Source: an uncultured Opitutia bacterium
GTDB taxonomy: Bacteria; Verrucomicrobiota; Verrucomicrobiia; Opitutales; UBA953
NCBI GenBank assembly: GCA_903829855.1
Contig: CAIKRN010000184.1
Coordinates: forward strand, 1-7,097
Direction: 5' to 3'
DNA length: 7,097 nt
Shown one piece after another: positions 1-6,405 of this stretch. The notes beneath the pieces were generated by a model. It had not been told where the DNA came from and did no database searches. It was given only the letters and a program-made list of their open reading frames with translations. The translations under genes and the position numbers were made by a program. Within the stretch, counting starts at the first letter, position 1. The number at the start of each line of letters is the position of its first letter.

Positions 1-1
1 C

Positions 2-304
2 AAGGACGAGAAAGCCTTCATGCTCGCCGTCGCCCAGCGTTTCGAACTGCACACTGTCGCCCTCACCCGCGGCGCCGCCGGATCGCTGGTCTGGCATAAA
101 GGACAGTACGATGAGAAGACCGCTCCGAAGGTCGCCGTCGTCGATACCGTCGGCGCGGGAGATTCCTTCACCGCTGCCCTCACGATTGGCCTACTACGCG
201 GCGAAGACCTTGCGCGCATCCATCAGCGCGCCGTCGACGTCGCCGCCTTTGTTTGCGCGAAAGCCGGAGCGACCCCGGAGCTATTGCCGGAGTTTCGGAG
301 GTAG
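2..304 (+). CDS. PfkB-family carbohydrate kinase, fructokinase-like (C-terminal fragment)
   Basis: The gene is cut by the window start; 100 C-terminal residues are visible. The PfkB family (ribokinase/fructokinase fold) transfers the ATP gamma-phosphate to a sugar hydroxyl in the cytoplasm. The second PfkB signature is clear: DTVGAGDSFTAAL is encoded from base 143, with the conserved catalytic-base Asp of GAGD at 161-163. Before it stands the strand-turn TRGAAGSLVW, typical of the ATP-binding half. The tail reads CAKAGATPELLPEF, as in fructokinases, so the domain ends normally. The sugar specificity lies in the missing N-terminal half and cannot be judged. The stop TAG (302-304) falls inside the GTAG head of the palindromic element that begins at 298, so the last codons and the stop are shared with that repeat. 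The gene is convergent with the DUF4139 gene. It could supply the kinase step for the isomerase/aldolase operon, but the two genes between them make that uncertain. Confidence 0.93.
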   Translation, partial: KDEKAFMLAVAQRFELHTVALTRGAAGSLVWHKGQYDEKTAPKVAVVDTVGAGDSFTAALTIGLLRGEDLARIHQRAVDVAAFVCAKAGATPELLPEFRR

Positions 305-463
305 GGACAGCACCACGTGCTGTCCTATGCGTTCGCCGCATGGTGAACGCCAAGGTAGGGGCGAGGCTACGCCGCGCCCGGTCACGACGTAGTCGTAACC
401 CTACCCTCGGCCACCATGCGGCGGCCGGCGAACGAGGACAGCACGTGGTGCTGTCCCTACCTC
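298..463. repeat. REPIN-like nested palindromic element (four GTAG-headed hairpins)
   Basis: The ends 298-326 and 435-463 form a perfect 29-bp inverted repeat. Each end holds a 25-nt REP-like unit, GTAG followed by a hairpin. The left unit is 301-325, with stem GGACAGCAC, loop CAC and the complementary arm GTGCTGTCC. The right unit is 436-460, the same sequence on the other strand. A second, different pair sits exactly in the centre (355-404). The linkers (326-354 and 405-435) are also related as inverted copies with small indels, sharing CGTTCGCC and GCATGGTG. The left linker folds as a 9-bp hairpin itself (329-350, one G-U). Two REPs in inverted orientation, each with a 5' GTAG, is the known architecture of REPINs, which are mobilised by RAYT (Y1/HUH) transposases. 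No RAYT gene is in the window. The element fills the whole gap between two convergent genes and its RNA should fold strongly on either strand, so it may also act as a bidirectional terminator or 3'-end stabiliser; that role is inferred. Confidence 0.85.
355..404. repeat. Inner pair of REP-like hairpins
   Basis: Two 25-nt units abut without a spacer. The first (355-379) is GTAG plus a hairpin with arms GGGCGAGGC and GCCGCGCCC around loop TAC, with one mismatch. The second (380-404), read on the minus strand, is GTAG plus a hairpin with arms GGTTACGAC and GTCGTGACC around loop TAC, with one mismatch. Both have the format of the outer units: GTAG, GG, 9-nt arm, YAC loop, 9-nt arm. The stem sequences differ from the outer pair and from each other, so the format is conserved more than the bases. 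Confidence 0.75.
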
Positions 464-464
464 G

Positions 465-1856
465 TTACCAAGTATACCGAATTGTGTACGTCACCATCTT
501 CTCTTCGTCGGGCTGGAGCGGCACGCGGAACTCGAGGCTGGTGGCATCCTTCTTCTCATGCGGCTGACTCTGGGCGGTCAGGGTCCAATTGCCGCCATGA
601 GTCGCATGCTCGAGCACGCGGATCTCGACGGCTTCTTTCTTATGGTTGCGCACCTTGACCTCGAAGCTCTGCGTCGCGACGCGATTGGCACCATCTTCGG
701 TTGAGTTCGTCATGCGATGCTCGCCAGTCAGGTCGAAGCTGTTGCCGGTCAGCACGCGGATGGTCTCATCCTTCGGGGTATGGTCGATCTGGTTTTCGCC
801 CACGAACTCGAGCTGGCGGTCCCCATCCTGGGAATAGAAGCGCACCTTGCCCTTCGGCAGCGCCATCCCGAGTTTATTGACCTCGGAGTTCTTGAACTCA
901 CGAAAGACCTGCACCTTACCGGGCGAGGTCACGCCACGGCGATAACGTCCGGCGCCCTCGAAGACGTAGATGCGCTGCGACTTAACACCGGTGGCACGGA
1001 CGAACTCGACCTGCTTAGTCTCCTTGTCCCGCAGGGTTGCGGGGTTGCCTAGGGTGTAGAGATGGAATTCGTCGAACGACTTCTCCGTCACCACTTTAGC
1101 AGCGGCCATGGAAAGGCTGTCGAAAGCCGCAGCGCGTGCCGCCATCGGGTATTCTGGCTGCACGCGATTCACATCCCCGGCCATGAGCTTTATTTTAGCC
1201 TCATTGAAGGTCGTGCCGCTCTGGTTGTTCATCGTCACCCAGCCGACGACGTCCAAGATGTCGCTCTTCTCGGTGGCGACGAGGTTGTAGCTAGCCTCCC
1301 ACGTGAAACCACGGCTCAGATAGGCTACCTCGGCGTTAATCTTACCCGAAGAACCGGAGTTCAGTTTCCAATTCAATGTGGGCTTGAGCACGCTGTCGCT
1401 ACCGATCGAAGGAAAGACCGGCTCACCTGGAAGGGTGAATTGCAGCTTGCCATCGACCTCGATGATCGGCTCAACGAAATTACCGCCCGGGACAAAACCA
1501 CTGCGCACGACCTTGCCACTAATGACGCGATCAGGCTTATTGCTCTCGCGACGATTGAATTCGAGGGTCTTGCCCTCGAAGAACGACAGCAGCATCGCTT
1601 GGGAGACCGGGTCGTTGCGGTAAGACTGTTCGAGAATCTGGAACTCGGCCTTACCCGCGATATCGCGCAAGATGACCGAATCCGCTTCGACCTGCGCCGT
1701 GACACCGGCGAAGGAGACCTGATTGACGCCCGACTTGAGGTCCAGTGGCAGCGATTCGCGCACCACCGCGAAGCCTCCGTTATAGATAGTAAGCGCCGGA
1801 TCGGCAGCGAAGGCGGAGGAAGCGGCGGCCAGCAGGAGGAGCACGGGGAGTTTCAT
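465..1856 (-). CDS. Secreted DUF4139 domain-containing protein
   Basis: The protein has 463 residues and no known biochemical function. Residues 1-17 form a typical Sec signal peptide (Lys2, a Leu/Ala-rich core, then SSAFA), with likely cleavage at AFA|A. There is no lipobox Cys and no further membrane segment, so a periplasmic or extracellular location is expected. The mature N-terminus has the family's opening pattern LTIYNGGFAVVRE followed by a predicted all-beta region. The DUF4139 hallmark follows at 179-231: YLSRGFTWEASYNLV, then GWVTMNNQSG, then AKIKLMAGDVNR. The C-terminus (about residues 385-463) is rich in beta-strand patterns ending in MVTYTIRYTW. The ATG at 1854-1856 is chosen because the signal peptide begins there; no Shine-Dalgarno precedes it, the upstream bases being CTAACCCC. 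The gene ends one base from the REPIN-like element. It lies downstream of the AraC gene on the same strand but 237 bases away, so it probably has its own promoter. Family assignment is firm; the role is unknown. Confidence 0.88.
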   Translation of the reverse strand: MKLPVLLLLAAASSAFAADPALTIYNGGFAVVRESLPLDLKSGVNQVSFAGVTAQVEADSVILRDIAGKAEFQILEQSYRNDPVSQAMLLSFFEGKTLEFNRRESNKPDRVISGKVVRSGFVPGGNFVEPIIEVDGKLQFTLPGEPVFPSIGSDSVLKPTLNWKLNSGSSGKINAEVAYLSRGFTWEASYNLVATEKSDILDVVGWVTMNNQSGTTFNEAKIKLMAGDVNRVQPEYPMAARAAAFDSLSMAAAKVVTEKSFDEFHLYTLGNPATLRDKETKQVEFVRATGVKSQRIYVFEGAGRYRRGVTSPGKVQVFREFKNSEVNKLGMALPKGKVRFYSQDGDRQLEFVGENQIDHTPKDETIRVLTGNSFDLTGEHRMTNSTEDGANRVATQSFEVKVRNHKKEAVEIRVLEHATHGGNWTLTAQSQPHEKKDATSLEFRVPLQPDEEKMVTYTIRYTW

Positions 1857-2093
1857 GGGGTTAGGGAAATGATTAATACCGGAAGGTGCTTTCCGATACT
1901 AATAAGCGAAGCCGGCAACGGATTTAGCCTAGGACAAGTTGATCAGTTGAACAGTTGGCCGGTTGGCCAGAGAGAGGCGCAATCAAAGGGGGCAGCACAG
2001 TGAGACGGGAGGTTAGATGGGGTCCCATTCCGTCATCGATGCAGCCATCTTTCATCAACCCAGTCCTGCACTCAGCCCTCCACTCTGCCCACC
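1857..2093. other. Intergenic region between the AraC and DUF4139 genes
   Basis: This 237-bp gap lies upstream of the DUF4139 gene and downstream of the AraC gene. It contains the tandem 8-mer array at 1938-1969 and a short hairpin CGGAA/TTCCG (1880-1884 with 1891-1895). On the minus strand there is a possible -10 hexamer TATTAA (1873-1878), which would give a leader of about ten bases for DUF4139; no convincing -35 accompanies it. There is no good intrinsic terminator after the AraC stop. No coding region was recognised on either strand. Confidence 0.4.
1938..1969. repeat. Four tandem 8-mers, consensus GTTGRNCR
   Basis: The units are GTTGATCA, GTTGAACA, GTTGGCCG and GTTGGCCA, directly consecutive without spacers. 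The first five positions fit GTTGR in all four, and the seventh base is always C. The bases on either side do not continue the pattern. It may be a decayed short tandem repeat or a set of phased protein-binding half-sites upstream of the DUF4139 gene; nothing in the sequence decides between these. Confidence 0.6.
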
Positions 2094-2996
2094 CTACCTT
2101 CCCTTCCTCCTCTGCTTTCGGCGGTATTCGGACGGGGTGCAACCCATCTCCCGCAAAAACAAACGGTTGAAGAAGGTCACTTGGGCGAAGCCACAGGCCA
2201 GGGCGATGTCCAGGACACTCCGTTCGCTGTCGCGGAGTTCGCGGCGCGCCGCCTGCAGCCGAAGCTGATTCACGAAGGCACTAAAACTATGCCCAGAGTG
2301 CTGCTTGAATTGCCGGGCAAACGTGGGGCGACTCAAGCCCGAGACTTTGAGTAGGTCGCCCAAGCGGACTTCTTCGCGAAAATTTGCCACCAGGTGCTGC
2401 ACCGACTTGGAGATCGCCTTCTGGTAGTGTGATTCCGCACTAAGGGTAAAGCTGCGCGAGGATAGCGGCGTCAACTCGGCGGCCGGTGCCTCCGACACGA
2501 CGGACAGTAAGCGCAGCAGCGTCGCCAGTTGCCCAGCCCCTTTGGACTTGGCGATTTCAAACATCAGGCCAGTGACTTCCGTCGCGGTAGTCCCACGTAA
2601 ATGCAAACCGCGCTCGGCCTGCTTAAAGAGTTCGCGCAGTTCGAGATTCTCCGGGAAAGCCCACACGGGATGGCTTTCCGGAAAGTGCCACTGAATTGAA
2701 AGGCCGCTCGATGCGCCCGAGGTGTGCCAGTGATGCGGCAGTCGCTCGCCGAGTAAGACGAGATCGCCCGCGCCGAAGGTCACGATGGAGTCGCCGACAA
2801 AGCGGGTGCCCTCCCCGCCCGTGAACAGCGTCAGCTCCATCTCCTTATGGAAGTGCCAATGGTTGCCCTCCCCTTGCACGGGCAACGTCCGCCCTGGGGC
2901 GATGAGACATTCCACGTCGCGAAGTGACTTCGCCCAGCGCAAGACGCGGAAAGAGTGCCCTTCAGGCAGCTCTACCTTTTCGCGAATGGCTTTCAT
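2094..2996 (-). CDS. AraC-family transcriptional regulator with N-terminal cupin sensor domain
   Basis: The protein has 300 residues, the usual size for AraC/XylS-type sugar-responsive regulators. Residues 30-100 form the cupin-like ligand pocket: a His-rich strand HWHFHKEME (His46, His48, His50, Glu54), then GDLVLLGERLPHHWH around 77-91. The His/Glu pattern could bind a metal or a sugar. About residues 191-293 are the paired helix-turn-helix DNA-binding domain. The first HTH is at RLGDLLKVSGLSRPTFARQFKQHSG; the better conserved second HTH reads VLDIALACGFAQVTFFNRLF and is followed by the signature GCTPSEYRR. The basic tail RRKQRRKGR ends the protein. The ATG is 119 bases from the start codon of the divergent isomerase gene, the normal arrangement for an AraC activator controlling a neighbouring catabolic operon and often itself. 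The inverted repeat in that gap is a candidate target. No Shine-Dalgarno is seen (upstream bases AATCACCCT). The family is certain; control of the isomerase operon is inferred from position. Confidence 0.93.
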   Translation of the reverse strand: MKAIREKVELPEGHSFRVLRWAKSLRDVECLIAPGRTLPVQGEGNHWHFHKEMELTLFTGGEGTRFVGDSIVTFGAGDLVLLGERLPHHWHTSGASSGLSIQWHFPESHPVWAFPENLELRELFKQAERGLHLRGTTATEVTGLMFEIAKSKGAGQLATLLRLLSVVSEAPAAELTPLSSRSFTLSAESHYQKAISKSVQHLVANFREEVRLGDLLKVSGLSRPTFARQFKQHSGHSFSAFVNQLRLQAARRELRDSERSVLDIALACGFAQVTFFNRLFLREMGCTPSEYRRKQRRKGR

Positions 2997-3017
2997 AGGG
3001 TGATTCGTATCAAGAGC

Positions 3018-3037
3018 ACCCCCTCATGCAAGGGGGT
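3018..3037. promoter_or_regulatory. Perfect 7-bp inverted repeat in the divergent promoter region
   Basis: ACCCCCT (3018-3024) and AGGGGGT (3031-3037) are exact inverse complements separated by six bases, CATGCA. The site lies in the 119-bp region between the AraC gene and the isomerase operon. It ends seven bases before a possible plus-strand -10 hexamer GATAAT (3044-3049), so it would cover the -35 region of that promoter, as expected for an activator site at a promoter with a poor -35. It could also be a LacI-type operator or an RNA hairpin in the regulator's leader. Function is inferred from position and symmetry only. Confidence 0.45.
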
Positions 3038-3043
3038 AATTGA

Positions 3044-3049
3044 GATAAT
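3044..3049 (+). promoter_or_regulatory. Candidate -10 element of the isomerase operon
   Basis: GATAAT matches the sigma-70 -10 consensus at five of six positions. No -35 hexamer stands 16-18 bases upstream; that space is occupied by the inverted repeat at 3018-3037. Transcription would begin near 3056 and leave a leader of about 60 bases before the ATG at 3116. The call is weak and rests on a short motif. Confidence 0.28.
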
Positions 3050-3115
3050 AGTGCCATAGCGGGAGACACATAGCGTAGTAAAGCAGGCAGGGCGTGGTAA
3101 TATCTCCCTTTACCC

Positions 3116-4159
3116 ATGAGCACCCCCGTTACCTACCGTTTCTCTTTCGGCCCCTGGAATATCAGCGAAGGAGGCGACCCCTTTGGCGGCGAGGTCCGCA
3201 AGGTCTTCCCGCACGAGGAGAAGTTCGCCCTCTACCGCCCTCTCGGCTTCGAGGGCGTGCAGTTCCATGACGACGACGTCGTCCCGGGCATGGATGACCT
3301 CAAGCCTGACCAAATCCTGAAGAAGGCCACCGAGGTGAAGGCGATGCTCGCCAACCAGGGCCTTACCCCGGAGTTCGTCGCCCCGCGTCTGTGGTTCGCC
3401 GACCAGACCGTCGACGGCGCTTATACTTCCAATAGCGCTACTGATCGTGCCTACGCCTGGGATCGTACCAAGAAGTGCATCGACATCGCCAACGCCGTCG
3501 GCTCCAAGGCCATCGTGCTCTGGCTCGCCCGTGAAGGCACCTACATCCGCGAAGCCAAGGATGCCAAGCTGGCCTACCAGCGCCTGCTTGAAACCATCAA
3601 CGCGATGCTCGACTACGATAAGAACATCGAAATCTGGATCGAGCCGAAGCCGAATGAGCCAACCGACCAGGCTTACGTGCCCACCATCGGCCACGCCCTC
3701 ACCCTCTCCTACGCCTCCAAGGACCATAAGCGCGTCAAGGGCCTCATCGAGTCCGCCCACGCCATGCTGGCTGGCCTCGATGCCAGCGATGAGATGGCCT
3801 TCGCCCTCGCCCATGACAAGCTCGCGAGCGTTCACCTCAACGACCAGAACGGCCTGAAATACGACCAGGACAAGAACTTCGGCGGTGCTAACCTCCGCGC
3901 GGCCTTCAACCAGGTCCGCGTCCTCGAGGAGTCCGGCTACGGTAACCGCGGCGAATTCATCGGCCTGGACGTCAAGGCCATCCGCACCCAGCGCGGGTAC
4001 CCGGTGACCGACCATTTGAAGAATAGCCGCGAGCTGTTCCTTGCACTCGTCACCAAGGTCCGCACCGTAGACCAGAAACTCGTCCAACAGTATCGCGACG
4101 CCCGCGACTACGAAGCGCTCGAGCTCTACATCCTGAAGCATATCATGGGGCTGAAGTAA
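3116..4159 (+). CDS. Xylose isomerase-like TIM-barrel sugar isomerase
   Basis: The protein has 347 residues and probably interconverts an aldose and a ketose in the cytoplasm using two divalent metals. It aligns by eye with actinobacterial xylose isomerase (about 387 residues): FGPW (11-14), DPFG (21-24), FHDDD (50-54), WLAREG (136-141), EPKPNEP (176-182), PTIGHAL (189-195), LNDQNGLKYDQD (241-252). The counterparts of the XI catalytic pair His54/Asp57 are His51 and Asp54. Metal ligands correspond as Glu181 to Glu176, Lys183 to Lys178, Glu217 to Glu212, His220 to His215, Asp255/257 to Asp250/252 and Asp287 to Asp285. One ligand differs: XI Asp245 is His240 here. XI Phe94 is replaced by Trp93. 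The C-terminal arm that embraces the neighbouring subunit in XI is about 40 residues shorter. These changes suggest a substrate other than xylose. It is the first gene of the operon; codon use is strongly biased (AAG, GCC, CTC, ATC), suggesting high expression. No Shine-Dalgarno is present. The fold is certain; the substrate is unknown. Confidence 0.9.
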   Translation: MSTPVTYRFSFGPWNISEGGDPFGGEVRKVFPHEEKFALYRPLGFEGVQFHDDDVVPGMDDLKPDQILKKATEVKAMLANQGLTPEFVAPRLWFADQTVDGAYTSNSATDRAYAWDRTKKCIDIANAVGSKAIVLWLAREGTYIREAKDAKLAYQRLLETINAMLDYDKNIEIWIEPKPNEPTDQAYVPTIGHALTLSYASKDHKRVKGLIESAHAMLAGLDASDEMAFALAHDKLASVHLNDQNGLKYDQDKNFGGANLRAAFNQVRVLEESGYGNRGEFIGLDVKAIRTQRGYPVTDHLKNSRELFLALVTKVRTVDQKLVQQYRDARDYEALELYILKHIMGLK

Positions 4160-4181
4160 GCCCCACCCTCACCGCCCCCTC

Positions 4182-5009
4182 ATGAAGCAGTATCGCCTCA
4201 ACCGCCTCTTCAACGCCTCGTCCAAGCGCTGCTTCGACGTCGCCGTCGATCACGGCTTCTTCAATCAGCCCGGCTTCCTGCAGGGGATCGAAGACATGCG
4301 CCAAGTCGTCGCGACGCTCGTCGACGCTGGACCCGACGCCATCCAGTTGACCGTCGGCCAGGCCCGCCACCTGCAGTCCGTCCCGGGCAAACAGAAGCCG
4401 GCCCTCGTCCTGCGTACCGACACGGCCAATGTCTACGGCAAGGAACTCCCGGCCACCGCGTTCAGCCTGATGATTGAGGAAACGATGCTGCAGGCCGTGC
4501 GCCTCGATGCCGCCTGCGTCTGCGTGAACCTCTTCCAGATTCCCGGCGCACCCGACGTGACCGCGCAGTGCATCGAAAACATCATCAAGCTCAAGCCGCA
4601 GGCCGATTACTACGGCATGCCAATGATGGTCGAACCTCTCGTCTTCCAGCCCAACGCGATTGCCGGCGGCTACATGGTCGATGGCGATCTGACAAAGATC
4701 CTTCACCTCGTCCGTCAGGCGGTCGAACTCGGCGCCGACGTGATCAAGGCCGACCCGACCGATGACGTCTCGCAATACCATAAGGTCATCGAGACCGCCT
4801 CCGGCATTCCCGTCCTCGTGCGTGGCGGTGGTCGCGTGAGCGATAAGGAAATCCTCGTCCGCACCGAAGGCCTGCTCAAGCAGGGAGCCTCCGGCATCGT
4901 CTACGGTCGCAATGTCATCCAGCATCCCAACCCGCGTGGCATCACGCAGGCGCTCATGGCCATGGTGCATCGCAACGTGTCGGTCGACGAAGCCCTGAAG
5001 CTCATCTGA
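4182..5009 (+). CDS. Class I aldolase of the DeoC/FbaB/LacD superfamily
   Basis: The protein has 275 residues, the family's usual size (compare FbaB and LsrF). These TIM-barrel enzymes cleave or form carbon-carbon bonds of sugar phosphates through a lysine Schiff base. DVAVDHGFF (19-27) is the first-strand motif near the substrate. VIKADPTDDV (187-196) carries the predicted Schiff-base Lys189. IPVLVRGGGRVSDKE (209-223) and GASGIVYGRNVIQHPNPRG (235-253) form the phosphate-binding loops, typical of this group. The start is the ATG 22 bases after the isomerase stop; the preceding bases (CACCGCCCCCTC) contain no Shine-Dalgarno. Standing between a sugar isomerase and a hydroxy-acid oxidase, it most likely cleaves a ketose phosphate into a triose phosphate and a short aldehyde. 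Other family activities (fructose-bisphosphate aldolase, tagatose-bisphosphate aldolase, LsrF-like thiolase) are possible. The superfamily is secure; the substrate is inferred. Confidence 0.88.
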   Translation: MKQYRLNRLFNASSKRCFDVAVDHGFFNQPGFLQGIEDMRQVVATLVDAGPDAIQLTVGQARHLQSVPGKQKPALVLRTDTANVYGKELPATAFSLMIEETMLQAVRLDAACVCVNLFQIPGAPDVTAQCIENIIKLKPQADYYGMPMMVEPLVFQPNAIAGGYMVDGDLTKILHLVRQAVELGADVIKADPTDDVSQYHKVIETASGIPVLVRGGGRVSDKEILVRTEGLLKQGASGIVYGRNVIQHPNPRGITQALMAMVHRNVSVDEALKLI

Positions 5010-5016
5010 GCCTGCC

Positions 5017-6402
5017 GTGTCCGCGCTCAACCCAGCCTTACTCGCCCGCCTACGCGAAATCGTCGGCGCCGAGAACGTGCTGACGAGCCCGGAAGACACC
5101 ATCCCTTATGGCTTCGACGGCACGGCGGCCCTCAAGAGCCCGGTCGGCGTCGTCGTGCTGCCCGGTTCGACCGAAGAAATCGCCGCGGTGGTCAAGTTAG
5201 CGGCGGAGAATAAAATGCCCGTGGTCACCCGTGGCTCCGGCACCGGCCTTAGTGGCGGCAGCGTACCGTCCGCCGGTTGCCTCGTCCTTTGCTTAGTGAA
5301 GATGGACCGCATCCTTTCGGTCGACGCCGCTAATCTCACCGTCCGCGCCCAGTGCGGTGCGATCACTGCCGCCATCGATGCTGCCGCCAATAAGCACGGC
5401 CTCTTCTATCCGCCTGATCCGGGCTCGATGAAGATCAGCACCATTGGTGGCAACGTAGCCGAGAATTCCGGCGGCCTGCGCGGACTGAAATATGGTGTAA
5501 CTCGCGATTACGTCATGGGACTCGAAGTCGTGATGCCGGACGGACGGATTGCCCATTTCGGCAACGCGTGCGTCAAGGACGTCGCGGGCTATTCGATGAA
5601 GGACCTCTTCATCGGCTCCGAGGGCACACTCGGGATCATCACCGAAGTCCTACTTAAAGTCGTCCCCCGCCCCGCCGCCCGCCGCACGATGCTCGCGAGC
5701 TACGATCGCATGGAAGACGCGGCGAACACCGTCTCGGCCATCATCGCGGCCAAGATCATCCCCTGCACGTTGGAATTCCTTGATCGCATGACCATCGGAT
5801 GCGTCGAGGATTACGCCAAGATCGGCCTGCCCCGCGATTGCGAGGCCCTTTTGCTTATGGAGACCGACGGGCATCCCGCCGCGGTGGCCGATGAAGCCGA
5901 ACAGATGCTCGCCATCGCCCGCGCCCATGGTGCCCGCGACGTCCGCGTCGCCCAGAACGACGAAGAAGCCCTGAAGCTCGCCACGGCACGTCGTGCCGCT
6001 TTCTCGGCCCTCGCCCGCGTTCGCCCGACAACTATTCTCGAAGATGTCACCGTCCCGCGCGACAAGCTCGCCGAGATGGTCGGCTACATCGCTCAAGTCG
6101 CGAAGAAGCATAACCTGCTCGTCGGGACATTCGGCCACATGGGCGACGGCAATCTACACCCAACCTTCCTAACCGATGAACGGAATGCCGATGAAATGGC
6201 CCGTGTCCACGAAGCCCTCGAGGAGATTGTAACCAAGACCCTCGCGCTCGGTGGCACCATCACGGGTGAACATGGTGTCGGCCTCGCGAAGAAAGCCTGG
6301 CTCCGCCGCCAGGTCGGCGAGAACAGCCACGACCTGATGCGCGAGATCAAGCGGGCTCTAGATCCGCAGAACCTGCTCAACCCGGGCAAGATCTTCGATT
6401 GA
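5017..6402 (+). CDS. glcD: FAD-binding oxidase, GlcD-type (glycolate/D-lactate oxidase FAD subunit)
   Basis: The protein has 461 residues, close to E. coli GlcD and D-lactate dehydrogenases of the VAO/PCMH flavoprotein family, which oxidise 2-hydroxy acids to 2-oxo acids. The N-terminal PCMH FAD domain shows RGSGTGLSGGSVP (72-84), PPDPGS (132-137), GGNVAENSGG (144-153) and GYSMKDLFIGSEGTLGIITE (191-210). The C-terminal cap domain has the conserved GHMGDGNLHP (373-382), TGEHGVGLAK (416-425) and DPQNLLNPGKI (449-459). The start is the GTG at 5017: the frame is closed by a TGA at 4996-4998 and no ATG lies between. It begins seven bases after the aldolase stop. Electrons are probably passed to the GlcF-type iron-sulfur protein encoded immediately downstream (stop TGA, GGG, ATG). 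Glycolate and D-lactate enzymes cannot be told apart by eye, so the gene symbol reflects the family, not a proven substrate. Confidence 0.92.
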   Translation: MSALNPALLARLREIVGAENVLTSPEDTIPYGFDGTAALKSPVGVVVLPGSTEEIAAVVKLAAENKMPVVTRGSGTGLSGGSVPSAGCLVLCLVKMDRILSVDAANLTVRAQCGAITAAIDAAANKHGLFYPPDPGSMKISTIGGNVAENSGGLRGLKYGVTRDYVMGLEVVMPDGRIAHFGNACVKDVAGYSMKDLFIGSEGTLGIITEVLLKVVPRPAARRTMLASYDRMEDAANTVSAIIAAKIIPCTLEFLDRMTIGCVEDYAKIGLPRDCEALLLMETDGHPAAVADEAEQMLAIARAHGARDVRVAQNDEEALKLATARRAAFSALARVRPTTILEDVTVPRDKLAEMVGYIAQVAKKHNLLVGTFGHMGDGNLHPTFLTDERNADEMARVHEALEEIVTKTLALGGTITGEHGVGLAKKAWLRRQVGENSHDLMREIKRALDPQNLLNPGKIFD

Positions 6403-6405
6403 GGG

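Noticed and set aside
305..464. Short open frames across the palindromic element as a small gene
   Set aside because: The frames run through hairpin sequence, begin inside the kinase gene or end in the DUF4139 gene, and have no coding character.
1062..2003. Plus-strand open frame of 313 codons opposite the DUF4139 gene
   Set aside because: It is antisense to a well-supported secreted protein, has no recognisable domain, and its His/Arg/Asp-rich composition is that of a mirrored GC-rich gene.
2071..2098. A possible further REP unit at the end of the AraC gene, where the minus strand reads AAGGTAGGG as in the inner REP head
   Set aside because: The following bases do not form the 9-3-9 hairpin seen in the four real units, so the shared 9-mer is probably chance.
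3110..4141. Minus-strand open frame of 343 codons covering nearly all of the isomerase gene
   Set aside because: High GC and strongly biased third codon positions leave the antisense frame free of stops. The protein is Val/Gly/Asp/Leu-rich without motifs, and the plus strand encodes a clear xylose isomerase relative.
4160..4181. C-rich spacer between isomerase and aldolase genes as a terminator or attenuator
   Set aside because: The 22 bases have no self-complementary arms and no T-tract; they look like a simple intra-operon gap.
4143..5102. Minus-strand open frame of 319 codons opposite the aldolase gene
   Set aside because: Same cause as the other antisense frames: low complexity, no motif, fully covered by a recognised gene on the other strand.
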